From the NCBI GenBank assembly GCA_011033025.1, contig WFMF01000574.1, positions 35,262 to 99,261 on the forward strand: DNA of 64,000 bases. The letters are read 5' to 3'. Positions 35,525-48,800 of this stretch are shown piece after piece (the first letter of the stretch is position 1; each line of letters opens with the position of its first letter). Both the position numbers and the translations under genes were made by a program. The notes under the pieces were generated by a model. That model was not told the DNA's origin and searched no databases. It was given only the letters and a program-made list of their open reading frames with translations. Source of the stretch: Beroe forskalii (lineage: Eukaryota; Ctenophora; Nuda; Beroida; Beroidae).

Positions 35525-35934
35525 TTCTGAGCGACGTAATTACCACGGTTTAGAAAGGAAAACAGGGGGCTTCAAATCGCCTATTTTTCGTGGAAGGCGT
35601 TTAATAGGCAAGGCATAATAAAGTAATGGATGCAATGGGGTAATAATGAATTATTACAAATGCTCAAATGGAGCATGGGGTCATAATAATCTACCTCCTG
35701 CAGTTTTCATGCAGTTAAACTAGTTAATGAGAATTATTCGCTTATATAACACGGTTTTATATTTTGTTAAGCGGATGGTTTTGCAGTTCTTTATACTCTA
35801 TTTCTTGATATTTTGAATGGTTTAATTTATGATTGGTTAAGCGGATGGTTTTGCAGTTCTTTTTGCAAATCTCCATATTCTGGAACCAGTTTTGTCTGGT
35901 GTCAATTTTCATTTTCTAACTGAAATCAATGTTA

Positions 35935-36265
35935 TGGAACACTTGACACAAGTTCACTCTGACACCAATTCTTTCTGACACCGGTTAACTCGGTAATCTG
36001 GCTCTTGTTCACTATGACACCACTTAACTCTCAAAAAATTCTCCCCGACACTAGTTCACTCGGCAATCTGACTCAAGTTAACTCATACACCACTTAACTC
36101 TTGACACCAGTTCTCCTTGACACCGGTTCACTCGGCAATCTGACTCTAGTTAACTCTGACACCACTTAATAACTCTCGACACCAGACACCAGTCCACTCT
36201 CATTCTATTTCACTCTGACTCCAGTTCACTCTGATTCTAATATAGTCCACTCTGACATCAGTTAA
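35935..36265. repeat. Degenerate minisatellite related to the 19.7 kb array
   Basis: Irregular units of GACACCAGTTCACTC(T/G) and related words, such as CTGACACCACTTAACTC, run through this stretch. Confidence 0.7.
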
Positions 36266-36269
36266 GTTT

Positions 36270-39200
36270 TAGTTTACTCGGTTTCTTCAGCAATTTTGCA
36301 TTCACTCTATATATTTTCTAAGTTCGTTTCAACTAGCTTTTATTTCTACTGGACGCCAAGTGCCAAAATTTTGCTCCTTGAACAAACTTACCAGAAGAAT
36401 CCTTGAACTATGTCGTCAAAAGTACCTCAGCGTATGACCTAAATCTGTCCGCCACCTTCGCCTATATTTTACGGTTTATTGTTGACCCTTCCTGTCGTAT
36501 ATATTATTATTTCATTATAATGTTTTTTTTAATTATTTCATTGTTTTTCAAAGTTGTAGGAAGGAGCCCTGACATGAAGGTGTTGAGGTTGTAATTGACA
36601 TGATATAAAAACTACATAAAACAGGCAAAAACTCAGAGCCTTGTCAAGCTATACCGGCCGTAACTTTGTAAGCTACAATATATAAAGTTTAGTCATACAG
36701 CCAGTGGTAGGAAACGGCACGTGCGAAAAACAGGCCCTTTTGACCTCATCAATTTACCATTTATAACCGTGATAATGATGTCATTTTGAGTTTTCTGTGT
36801 TTCTTTTTTGACGTCCGAAGGGCCGTGTCAACAGCAAACATATATATTTACAACAACAATTTGTTTTTATGCAGATGTCAGTAAAATTAAACGACTTTTT
36901 ACGGAAACACCACATTTTTATTTTTATTACTGAATATTTCTTATTTATAACTATAAATTCATATTTGTACTCTAGAAGTAACACGGAGTTTTTATTGTTT
37001 AAATTTTTCGGAAAACTTCAGTAAGTGTAGTGCAAGTCCCAAATTTCTGAAAAATATTCACACTATCTGCTTCACAGCTTGTGAACACAGCTTGTGTTTT
37101 GGCTGGCGTTCCGTACTTCAGTTGAGGAAAGCCTCAATTAGCACAGCATTGCACTGTTACTATATAGCGAAATGTCTCTCGGATCGTCTAGATGTATCTC
37201 AATACAACCACTGTATGTACTGGATTGTGTCAAAACATACACGAATCTATCGGCTGAGATTCCATTGCCTAAATTCCGTGGATTTTTGACGCACTTTGTT
37301 AGTTAACTTGCAACTGTTCACAGTTACTAGGTGATATCATACGGGCTTACTTTTCCGAAAATAGCGTACTGAGAATTTCTAAAACGCATGCATGAAAAAT
37401 GGGACATACATTTTTCTTGGACTCAGAAACATTAAATCCAAGCCAAAAATAGAAATGGCCAATTCTTATGTACGTGGTTTTTATATTCATTCTTTTTTAT
37501 TTTCACTCATATTTTTTTTAATTTTGCTTTAATTTGTTTCATCTAAAGTTTCTTATCAATCTGTTGTTTCCAGTGTCAGAAACAAACTCCTTTTAAACGC
37601 TAACATTATGACATCATCTCAGTCGCCTGTTTAATTTTAGAATACCTTCTTCAGACCTTTGAAGTTTGAAACGCCTGTATTACATCTTGAGAATACCTTC
37701 TTCAGACCTTGGAATATTACAGTATATTTTAATTGGAAGTTACTAAACCTTGTCTAAGGTCTGACGAAGTATTATATAAGGAGGGATATATCACCGTGTA
37801 TATTATGTCTGAGAGAGGCAAGGTCTGAACTTGTCGCACGTCCTGCAGCATTCTATGCTTCTATGATTCATTCTATGAAATGTCAGTATGTCATGAAATG
37901 TCAACATTATATAACCCTGGAAATGACATGGATTTTAACTGCGTATATATATATGCTGCAAGGTCCATGCAGCCTGTTTCATACGATATATTTAATGTTA
38001 TATATAAAATATAACGGTGGATGTATTAAAGGACTAAAGGAAGAATATAATATATATCTCCAATCATTTGCTTTGGAATACTTATATCAAGCAAAAGATT
38101 GTGTACCTAGAATTTTATTGTTGTGCATTTTATATTATGCTGGTAGGTATTTTATATAATGTAGGTCTAGAAATAATATATTTATATCATAAAGGGGGTT
38201 GTACTTGAAATAAAGTTTAAATAATCTTCTGGGCAAGTGAATAACATGACTTCAAGGTTCCTTGATTATTATTCGAAATTAAGGTGTGCCTTTTGTAAAA
38301 TCTTCTTTCTAAAGGATCAAAATTTTTGTTGTAATTGGCTTCAGCAGGCCAAACCTTTGGAATATTCTTCAGAATGGTGTTTCCTTCACTATCTTCCAGG
38401 ATGCCACTTAGATTGGTGAATTTTTGGATGAATTCCTCAAGTGGACATCATAAATTTAGAACAGTAAATTTTAAAATTTGGAAATGTGAACTGGTCAATC
38501 TTCCTTTGTTCATTCTTGCCTTGTGTGGTTCGTAGATCAATGTAATTCACCCTCTTCTTTGTTCAACCCGTATTTATTACCCTTACAATATACATGCTCT
38601 GTTCACCTCACACAATTCAGTGAATTTTGCTACTGTCAAAGTGTCAATTTTACCTCCATTTCTTATAGAATTTCATACATGTTTTGAGTGTTCAAGACCT
38701 GCGCATTGTCTATTGTCTACCTATTATCTAATTATACTTGAGTTCTGATGAAAGGAAATTATTTGAAAGCTACCTATTGTCCTCATATTTTGTTTGATTT
38801 TCCGACCTTATTCATGGCACGTGGCTGAATGGTTCATGATAGCGTCAAACAAAACAAACTGACTTTCGTTACTTACTACAGGCTTTCAAATCAAAGCAAA
38901 CCTCAGACAGATATTCAATTTTTCATAAACTCTGGCAGTTTGCTACCCTTTCTTCAAATCAAAAGATATATATCAGATAATTTGCACCAAACATTATCGG
39001 CCCTTTTTAAAATAAAACATCAGTATCACTAGGGGTTTGAATTTTTAGTCCAAAGTTATTATCAATCCCTTATGAAATCATTGTCGGTGCCTAAGTCATT
39101 CACTAATTCTGTTCTTCTTTTCGTCGGCTCGTTACTCTCGCTCATGCTTCATTCCTGGGAGACTAATTTAATTTCCAATGAATAAGGTATGATTTAAACC

Positions 39201-40480
39201 GATTCTATAATTTGTTCTTGAAATTTTAACTATTGTAAAGGAGAAAAAATCAAATTTTTGTAGTGATCACGCACGCTCTGTGGTATGTTTCTTTAGCTTA
39301 AATCTGATTTAAATTGAGATTTTCAATCCGTATTAATGCTGACGTTATACCTTACAAGGTATATTTAAAATTACGAAATTTGGGGATTTTTCGAAGAAGT
39401 CCCCATATCTAAATATGACGTCATCATCATACGTAAACATGTGTGATATCCCAAAAAATCCCCAAATTTCTTACCCCAAAAGTAGGTATGAAGGTAGTTC
39501 ACAGAACTTCTAACAACAGCATCATGACCTTTGCTTATATGGACGTCATACTTATTCATTTATTCACTTATTTACCATTTATTAAAACCTTAGATTTCCT
39601 GACCGATCTATAATAAGCTATAAAGAATTCCTCGAGGCAATATTTCCGTAAAAGTAGATTTTCACCTTTTTAAAATATTTTACGGGAAAAAACTCGCAGA
39701 CATGCGGCTGCATAAATCCCAGTTTGCGATGTACAGCGAGCCTAAAACTCTGACTTGACATCTGCTATTTTTCTGAAAAAAGGATCTGATTTTGAAAAAA
39801 GGATTAGATAACAATAACCAAAGAACATTAATTTGACAGGAAGAACATAAAAATATCGGATATATAGGAATCATAAGCCGTTGCCAGGTGATGTCATAGT
39901 CACGTTTTGACATTGTCAGTTTACATCGCCAAACTGCCTGTTTTTCGCCGATATTTTTGTCGCAACGAAAGGCTTTAGTTTTCGTTAATGAGCTTCATGG
40001 ATATAGGTAAATAAACTATATGTAATGTCTACGATTATATCGAACTAATTATATGTCATTTACTATTTTTCTCGAGATTTTAATATACATGTATGTCACG
40101 TGACAAGTTATAATGTGAAGTCAGCCGGATGAAAGTCTGTGTTTATTGTGCTTCAAGTTGTCCGGAATTGCTGCTCGATATAGGCTATCTCGGCTCCCGT
40201 TGATGTCAATATAATTTACGAGTCCGTTAATTATTAATTTTCCTGATGAGATCACCATTTTAATCAATAATTGAAAATCGATATAATGATCTTGATTGAT
40301 TATGGAGTTATGGAACCTGTTAGCGATGATCAGATCCCTGGAAATTAACTTGTAATGATTTCTTTATTTTAAACTGACTCTAAAATAATAAAATAGTAAA
40401 ATCAAAATGAGATTCTCTAACACACTGTCACCTTCCTGAGCTCTAGCAAGCAAGGCGCACCCCATTCTCCTTCTATACCT
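36270..40480. other. Gene-poor stretch
   Basis: Decayed TGACGTCA-family copies near 36745-36790 (GTGATAATGATGTCATTT), 37595-37650 and 39413-39440 (ATGACGTCATCATCAT). No domain was recognised in the short open frames here. Confidence 0.4.
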
Positions 40481-40499
40481 AACGATATGTGAACCCTAC

Positions 40500-40752
40500 A
40501 ACCCCAGCTGATCTACTCCATCAGTGAAACCAACTCTCAGTTACTCCTTCATCAACTCAACTACTCCTTCATCAACTCAACTCTTACTCCTTCATCAACT
40601 CCAACAACTCAACCTGAGATTATAAGTCAAGTCCTAACTCATTAACAGCTCATCCTACAACTACATTATTCCTACATCAAGTCACAGTTTATATTATATA
40701 ACTGCTCCTTCATCAACACTGTCCATAACTACTCCTTCATCAAGACTCCACG
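40500..40752. repeat. Irregular repeat of TACTCCTTCATCAACTC
   Basis: At least five copies of ACTCCTTCATCAA occur between about 40540 and 40745, immediately upstream of the possible plus-strand exon. Confidence 0.6.
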
Positions 40753-41375
40753 ATGCTCAACTTGTTACATAACGCTAACAAGAACGCGTTTAACGTTATC
40801 CTTCACGGGGATCCACCCCTTTCTCCTGCTGCCCAACATGCGTCATCTCACTCCCCTGCTACTAAAAACGGGTGAGGAGATTTGCTCAGATTTTCTAAAT
40901 TTCTGAGATTATCTTAATTTCCTAGATTATGTAAATTTATCAGATAATCTTAACTGTGAAGTTTAAATTAGCTTAGAAGTTTCAAAAAATTTGAAATATT
41001 TTTCACTGAAAATTTACTGATCGAAGTAATGAATTAAACGTAATTTTAGGTTACAAACACAAACTGCATAATTACGCTTTAATTCGTTCGTATCTGGTAC
41101 AACACGCATCGCAACAATTTAAAAATTACTCTCAATGATTTATTTTCTCAGCTCCTAAGTCTAATCCTAACACAAATAATGTATGTAACTCTTATCATAA
41201 TATTAAATATTATACTATTTTAAAACTTATTTCCTCTACTCGCATCAGGTACAACGTTCTGCACAACAAGAAAGTCCCTGACTATCTTTCTTCCCCTGTT
41301 AATGGGGACATCCTTGGGTCCCCGTCCTCCCAACAGAAACACGTCCCTAAAGCACTCCGACCCTTCAAGAACGCG
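40753..41375 (+). CDS. Possible two-exon plus-strand gene fragment, unknown product
   Basis: Exon 40753-40871 opens MLNLLHNANKNAFNVILHGD and ends SPATKN before a GTGAGG donor in phase 2. The second exon (41249-41375) has acceptor TCTACTCGCATCAG and reads YNVLHNKKVPDYLSSPVNGD, ending LRPFKNA at a GTAAGA donor in phase 0. The phases agree, and composition is richer in GC and less repetitive than its surroundings. A third exon could start at 41687. The minus strand of the second exon is also open for about 64 codons, so the call is weak. No domain recognised. Confidence 0.3.
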
Positions 41376-41909
41376 GTAAGAATATTTGATAATTTTTATG
41401 AAACACTTCCCCATTCCCCAAAGCCCTTCGACCTTTCAAAAAAACCTTTAAAGCCTTCAAAAATACTTGAATGTATTTATTGATATGTTTGTTAGATCAT
41501 ACTTATATATTTAAATAAAATATACGAATTTTAATCAAACATCGCTTGAATATTAATCTGAACAATGTCTCTCAGAAAACCTGAGATCGCAAAAAGAGCT
41601 ATAAGAGTTCAAAACAGAATTAAATAAGTTTGACCTAATAATGAATATATCCTATAATTTTGTACGATCCTCTGCCATGTGCTCAGGTCCTCGGGATCTC
41701 TTGTCATTCGCTTGCCTTGATGGGTTGCAGTTTCGGCTTCGCAATGTCGAACATCTCTGACCATTCAACTGAAACGCCCATAAAATGCTATTTACTGCTA
41801 AGAATTAAGGCGCGCCTTCTTAATAAAGTCGACGGGGCCGTGGTCCAAAAATACGTTCGCGACACCCGTACCAGGTTCAGATTTAAAAGTATGAAGTTAG
41901 TTATTTAGT

Positions 41910-43187
41910 TAATCAAGATAATCACGTGAAATTAAGACATTTACCGACAAGAATTGCCGAAAGAACTTCCCAGTATTTCTTGACCTATTTCAACTCGGAA
42001 GTTCAGTAAATTATATTCAATCACGTGATCATCCTGTGTGCGGTAAGTATCAAGATAATCCTGTAAATATAACAAAACGTAGCTCTCTTCAAGCAATCAA
42101 GCATCATGACGTTAAATGTTACATGCTTGTGTTTTTGAGGTAAATACTACCCCATCTTTATCTTTGTGATGAAAATTACACTGGCATTTGTCTATTCAGC
42201 AAGCTCGGGTCTAACCAACGCTCTTAATTTGGTAAAGTTACAATTGTTAATCAAAATTTGTTATTTTAATCAATTATAAAGCTGTCGGATGACTCAAATA
42301 TTCCCCGACAATTTTTTCAAGGAAAAAGTCGCGCTCCAGAGTCCAGACATGACTTTTTGAACTTCGATAATCGATTGAACTTCCCCAGGAATCGTTTGAT
42401 TTTTTATTGTCCATCGATCGAATATATAAATTAGGTATGTACATACATCAATATCTGTAAATTTAGGTAATTTCCAAAGTCAATTAAATTATGTGCATCA
42501 TATGATGACAGTTGACAGGTTTTATATTTCTATCCGAAATATAATTGATTAATGTTTTTACACGGGTTTTGTTAATAAGCTTCGCGCCGATTTACTACTG
42601 TTCAGTGGAAATTGTTTGATAGTCGGACAGAACTTATTTTTATTATTATTTTCGAATCGGGGATAGGTTAAATCATATAGTTTTTAGAAATGGCCTGCGC
42701 GTAAATAATAGGCGTGTTTGCATGACGTCATCAACAGGTGAATTGATGGTGAATTGATGACTTCACCCAGGTTATGGTTTTTTGCATGAAATTTCAAAAG
42801 TACAACGAGTACAATCGTTACTGAAAAAATGTGAATGCCAGCGATAATTGGATACAAGTAATAAGTGGACTGTGTGATAATTTTCATCGCACCCATTTTA
42901 GTTTTATTTAAGGTTTTTTGTTAGATTTTGAGCTCTAATATACGTGTCCTGAATTTTCAGTCCAGTGTTTTGAATTTTCAGGCTGTTTCACCATTTTCAC
43001 GATTGAAATGTCGAAATGTTCAATCTTTAAACGAATCAGATGATTAATTTTGCAGGAATGTTCAACGAACATTTGACGCCGATGGTGAAAGCTGTTTTAT
43101 TTGTTTTGTTTTGATAATCGTTCTTTTTACAGGTTGTTGATTGCTCGTGACAGCAATATTAATACTATATGGGCGGCATAATATGTT
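41910..43187. other. Gene-poor stretch
   Basis: AT-rich. A TGACGTCA-family copy is at about 42700-42775 (ATGACGTCATCAACAGG, then GAATTGATGACTTCACCC). No supported gene. Confidence 0.4.
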
Positions 43188-43194
43188 AGTTTAC

Positions 43195-43284
43195 CCACTG
43201 CAGTTGAGTATCGACCAATCAGCTCACTTGGTTCGTGCGATGCTGCGAGCTGATTGGTCGATCGTTAGTGTGGGTGAACTGCAA
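43195..43284. mobile_element. Short palindromic element
   Basis: ATCGACCAATCAGCTC and its reverse complement GAGCTGATTGGTCGAT form 16 bp arms, flanked further out by partly matching CCCACTGCAGTT and GGTGAACTGCAAT. Confidence 0.6.
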
Positions 43285-43609
43285 TCATTTCTTCCAAATC
43301 TCAACTATCTTAATTGACAATAATGCATTACTTTTCAGTTGATTGGAAAATCAGATAACTAAATTCAATTGATAAATTTAACTGAATCATCAATTTCAAT
43401 TTAAATTATAAAATATTTCTTTTGGGAAATTGGGAAAATTACCGTAAATATTTTTCGAATTTTATCATTTTTTTTTCTTAAAGTCCCCTTGTTCTGGTGA
43501 TTGTCACAAAAATAAATAATTTTTGTGAAAATAAAACAAGCCAGTTTTATAAGCACCTTACCATACACTACCGAGCGGTACGGAAGGAGAGAAAAGGAAT
43601 AAATTGAGA

Positions 43610-44495
43610 TGGTAAGTGGTATTCGTAAGCGGTAAGTGATTTTCGTCTGAAAGTTCGTCATGAACTTTGTTACATTTGATAATGAAGTACGGGGTCCCGA
43701 ATATATTTTTTGTGAAGCCCCCACCCCCCCCCCCTTACCAATCCCCGTAACATTATCCAAATATTGTAAGTCCTATTCCCGACCCCTCGCGAACAGAGGA
43801 TCTGTTCGGCCTGTGCAACATAGACACTAAACTTTATAATGTAACTAAATTATAAATTAGTAACTTAAATAAATTTCAGGTTTTTACTATCAATTAGAAA
43901 GTGTTTAACTTTCAAATAGTTCTGCCCTCAAACCGACAAACCAGAACAGTCTGTATGTGGTGTGGTAAGTGTTCAGACAGAACCGATTACTTTATGTCAA
44001 AGTTCGTCATGAACTTTGTTACATATTGATAGGATGCGGTCCGGGGTCTCAAATATTTGTTGAGACCATTCTGTCCCCCCAATCCCCATAACCTAACCCA
44101 AGTCTTATTAACCCCTCGCGAACAGAGACTGTGCAACTTAGCACTAAATTTTATGAAGTAACTAAATTTTGAATTAGTACAGGTTTTGACAACTTATGAG
44201 AAAGTGTTTAACTTTCAAATAGTTCTGCCCTCAAACCCTCAAACCAGAACAGTCTGTATGTGGTGTGGTAAGTATTCAGACAGAACCGATTACTTTAAGT
44301 CAAAGTTGTGCGCGCAAAATAAATATGCGGTTTCACTTCATCAATTTCCCATTTTAATCCAGGTTAGAGGCGTCATTCGCCACTGCTTTTTTACAACTTT
44401 ATGTCAAAGTTGTGCGCGCAAAATAGGCGGTTTCACTTCATCAATTTCCCATTTTAATCCAGGTTAGAGGCGTCATCCGCCACTGCTTTTTTTTC
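43610..44495. repeat. Tandem duplication block, units about 300 bp
   Basis: AGTTCGTCATGAACTTTGTT occurs near 43654 and 43999. AAGTGTTTAACTTTCAAATA and the following CAGAACAGTCTGTATGTGG occur near 43900 and 44202. A shorter inner duplication near 44300-44490 repeats a TGACGTCA-family relative (TTCATCAATTTCCCATTTTA). Confidence 0.75.
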
Positions 44496-45507
44496 AATCG
44501 GGGAATGATTTATATAAAAGACTGTCCTTGCTTGGAACAACTTGCAATTTAATAAAAATATCGTGGAACTGCTTGGAACAACTTGATTTTAATATGTCTC
44601 TTCCGTGATTGACAATTATGTCTCTGTAAAGTGTCGATTTTCAGCAATTCATAGCGAACAGTAATGGAAATGCATGTGAAATTGTCAAAAAGCAACAGAT
44701 AATACAATTAGTTAGATTGTTATATATCTTGACATATATATTTTAATCCAAGACAACTATATATACCATCAAACAATCCAAATCGTTCAAACAATCCAAA
44801 TCGTTCAGTATATAATAGGCATCGTATTTAAACTATATTTATATACCCGTCCATGACACTAGACCACCACGTATTTTCCTGCCCACTCCCCCCGTTCATA
44901 TCGGGAGTATTTACGAGTAATTTCCTCCGTGCAATATAATCACCTACTAACAACATAATGGAAAATATATGTTACGATTATATGAATGAAAGGTTTCATG
45001 AGAGCTTTATTGGATAATCCTTTCTGCGCTCTGCAGCCCAGAGATACACCTCATTATGAGTTACAAACCCGTATTGTATCGTGGGTCATGTTGAGTATGT
45101 GTTGTTCAGTCCGCCGGAGTAGTAATGTGTTTTATTCTCCGGCCAAAGGGATTTTCCGCCATCCGTGGCGAGTGGTGGCAACTTTCCAGATTGCAGAGAC
45201 TTTCTTCTGTTGTGAAAGTTATTTGTTTTGGCAGCTGCCGTTTTTGGTCATTTTCACTCCAATCCGTTAGCCTTATTGGGAGACCATCTCAAATATGCTG
45301 ACTGGCGAGTTGTTGTTTTAAGCATCCTCTAGATGCTTTCTCTAGTCACGTATGTTTGCGATTGTTTCTACTTTCAGATTTTCAGCGATGACGGGGAAGG
45401 AACATAAAGCGCTCGAAAAATAAAGCCAGAAAGCGAGCACTGAAATATTCTTGTTACCCCTTCACTGTTGCATAATATGCTGCCCCATCCATTCAGCATT
45501 ATCAAAT

Positions 45508-45862
45508 CGGGACTTGAGTAAACCCTTCTCTCAGTTCCGACTACATTGGGACTAGAGGAGACCCTTCTCTCAGTTCCGTTTACATTGGAACTTGAGGAGA
45601 CCCTTCTCTTAGTTCCGACTACATTGGAACTAAAGGAGACCCTTCTCTCAGTTCCGACTACATTGGGACTTGAGGAGACCCTTCTCTCAGTTCCGACTAC
45701 ATTAAGACTTGAGGAGACCCTCCTCCTAGTTCTGACTACATTGGGACTTGAGGAGACCCTTCTCTCAGTTCCGACTACATTGGGACTAGAGGAGACCTTT
45801 CTCTCAGTTCCGACTACATTGGGACTTGAGGAGACCCTTCTCCTAGTTTCGACTGCTGAGCT
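45508..45862. repeat. 39 bp minisatellite, about nine units
   Basis: Units read GAGGAGACCCTTCTCTCAGT, then TCCGACTACATTGGGACT. Since 39 is a multiple of three, both strands stay open across the array, giving 13-residue repeats (such as VSSSPNVVGTERR on the minus strand). I treat the open frames as a side effect, not as a gene. Confidence 0.85.
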
Positions 45863-45899
45863 GCTGTTATAAATGCCCTGAACTTCTTCTCCCCTCACG

Positions 45900-48800
45900 T
45901 TTGGTCCCAGGGAAGACTGGAAGAGTAGCAGCCAAGCAGCATCATTTAGTCATTTCATAATGTGATTATAATGGCGTCACTTGAACTACTTGTTATATTA
46001 TCACACATATAAGGAATCTATAACTCAGCCCTTTTATAACCACTCGAACCACTTCAAGGTTGCGCTTTGTAGTGTTTATTGTGTATAAACCTGTTCAAAT
46101 TTAATGCCTTAAGGTATAAAACCTCGGACTTATTGCTTATACAAAAGTTCAAAGAGACAATATATTAATATGCGCTCTAAACCATTGGGTTACACCCTTA
46201 GGTTTGTATCAGGTGAGGCATCAAATATATGAGCCGGTTCATGCTACATATAAAAATATAACATATGTTTTGTTTTGTTTTGTTTTGTATACGCTATTTC
46301 TAGACAGAACTCGGACTAGAGTCCTGAAAAGATCGAACAACCCGTGCCCGGGGACACGGGACCAAAAAAGGCCCAGACTCGGATTAGGGCTAGACCAAAC
46401 CGCCGAAAGTCCTACTTATACCGACCGTGATGCAGAGTGCAGACCGACATAGCGTTCTCTGCAGTATAACGGAAATCTGATTTCAACGGATACCTCCCCT
46501 GTCTCGTACGCTTGTAATTTGAAATAAACGTGATTAATTAATTTAAAACTATTTATGTCGTTTGAGTTCAGCATTAAATGTTATGTAATTTTCTCCGGGA
46601 ATATATTATATTTTATATATACAGTTACATCTTAACTTACTTTTGTAATCTTTATTCTTCTAGTAGTGCTTTAGTACTTCAGTCGCAGCTTACTCCATAT
46701 GCTACAGCCTTACAGCGGTACTGACAGTGGTTATGTACCGAATGTGTAATTCGTAGCGTATATTGTAGGTTTGCACAAGAATTGGGAAGTTAGTCATCAT
46801 ACTTATTACTCCTTTAGTTCTTTGCCAGTTTTATAGATTTTCGACCTGTAACAGTTGATCATCCACTAAACTACTCCGGTACTAATTCTGTTTAAGCTTT
46901 TAAGATCATCATATGGCATTTGGCCATATATCGAATCTATATTACATCTTTATTTGTCACATCTATAGCTGCCGCTCACTAATAATGAGTCGGCAGCTCA
47001 TGGTTTCCTGAGTATGGTAATGGTAAACACAGCTTCTTAGTTTCTAGCCGTAGTTAGGTTGTTCATAGTTCATCTGATCATCCGAGCATGGCCCTGCATG
47101 GAACAATTAATTAATCAATCACCGTCAATATCATTTTTGTCGGAATAGTTCAAGACTGCCCTGACTGCAGCTAGAAGCTGTCGGTCAGAATGAGCATGAT
47201 GTAGCAAAACACCAAGTAATACTTCATGTTTCTAGAACAAGTTCCTATCAGTTAGCCTGCAGACTGCAGAGGAAGGATTGTTCATCATATTAGCGAGCAT
47301 TAGCTGATACTTGTGTTATTGTGAAGTTAGCAGTCTAGGGTGGATCGTTATATACATTGTGATATCAGTCAGTCTAACGTGATGACTACTGACTTGTAAT
47401 TAGTTAGTCGATTAGTAAACCAAAAGCTGTCTCCATGGCGTGGATATTAATCCTCATCCCAGAAATCTATTTATTGTTACCTACTTATCTATAATTGGGT
47501 GCTTTGGACTCTTCCAGTTTGTGGTTTGAGTCCCAAGTGTTTGGGTGAGGCAGCTGCCTGCTACTGCTAGCTGGGTTCATCCGTAGAAAAGCAAATTTGT
47601 ACGCATCGGTACGCGCGCGATCCCTGGATCAGATTATTGTCGCCGCGCGCGCCGTCTTCAGTAAATTTTCCCACGGTTTTGTCCAGGTTCCAACATCGCG
47701 TAACTTCCCCAATGTCAGCCACTAGAAAAGCACATCTCAATTCCCAAGAAACAGCATTCATTGGACTATACGAGCATCACTAGTCTCTAACAAGGCAAAA
47801 TTAATGGAAACTTGGCATTAAATTGCGGAGGACTCTTAATAATGATATGCTTTTCTTAATTAATGTGTGGCAGGTACCTATCCCATGTAAATTGTTCCCA
47901 TACATATGAGATGAAGGGTTATTAACATAAACCTTTGATCGTGGTATGATAATAAAACGATGCTTATAACCGATGAATATAATTGATAAGGTTAAGTACC
48001 ATAAATTATTCAAATCTTCAGGGGTCAAGAGCTTTGCGGCCCCTGCTCCTGTTCCAAATTTATGCCCATTACCATATATACGTGCACATATAAAGCCTAC
48101 GATGAGTATTATATATGCGTATGAGTATTATATTTATGCGATCGTTTGCAAATGAAAGTTTGTCTGCAGGCTAAGGTTTCTGCATGCATGCTTCCGATTT
48201 TTAGTAAATGATTTTATATATTTTTGCACATTCTCTGAAGTTTATTTCCAATCTCCCGTACGAGAAAATGTTTTGGTACCTTAGGAGGTGTTAATGGAGG
48301 TATTAAAATTTTGGCAGGGGTGCAGGTTTAGATCTTTCAAGTATTTACGTGGATCTTAGAATCGGCGACGAGACTCAAGTTAATCGCGGTCCTGCATACC
48401 ATGAATAACATAATGTTCTGAGTAGCAGTACATTATATAAAGGAGGATGAACTATTGACAAACGTAAGTATGGTATTCTGTTGTCTTTGGTTGGGTCAGC
48501 AACAGAGGGGTTACGCGGGGTTCCCATTTGTTGGTTTTCATCCCATCAGCTCGCTTTTGACATCGGGAATATTTCGGAATTATACGCCGTCATCAACCTC
48601 AAATTTGATTGTGTAGACTGTAGAGCAGTGTTGTAAAGTTAAAACTTGAAAACACTACTTTACACAATCAAATCTGAGCTCGGTTTTGCCCCCAATCCCA
48701 TTGTATGACCCATTCCATTCTCCCGAGTTGGAGCCGATCTTGCTATATTTAAGCATATCTGCTTCTGAGATTATCAGGTGATGAGTCGGTCCTGCTCTTA

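Noticed and set aside
45374..45898. 174-codon minus-strand frame of 13-residue repeats
   Set aside because: It is the translation of a 39 bp minisatellite that is open on both strands by arithmetic.
46204..46452. Plus-strand 82-codon frame rich in Arg and Pro
   Set aside because: It starts in a TTTTG microsatellite and has no domain. It might be an exon but nothing links it to a gene.
47567..47761. CpG-rich patch with frames on both strands
   Set aside because: Several frames are open and none has good splice partners. GCGCGC words suggest repeat DNA.
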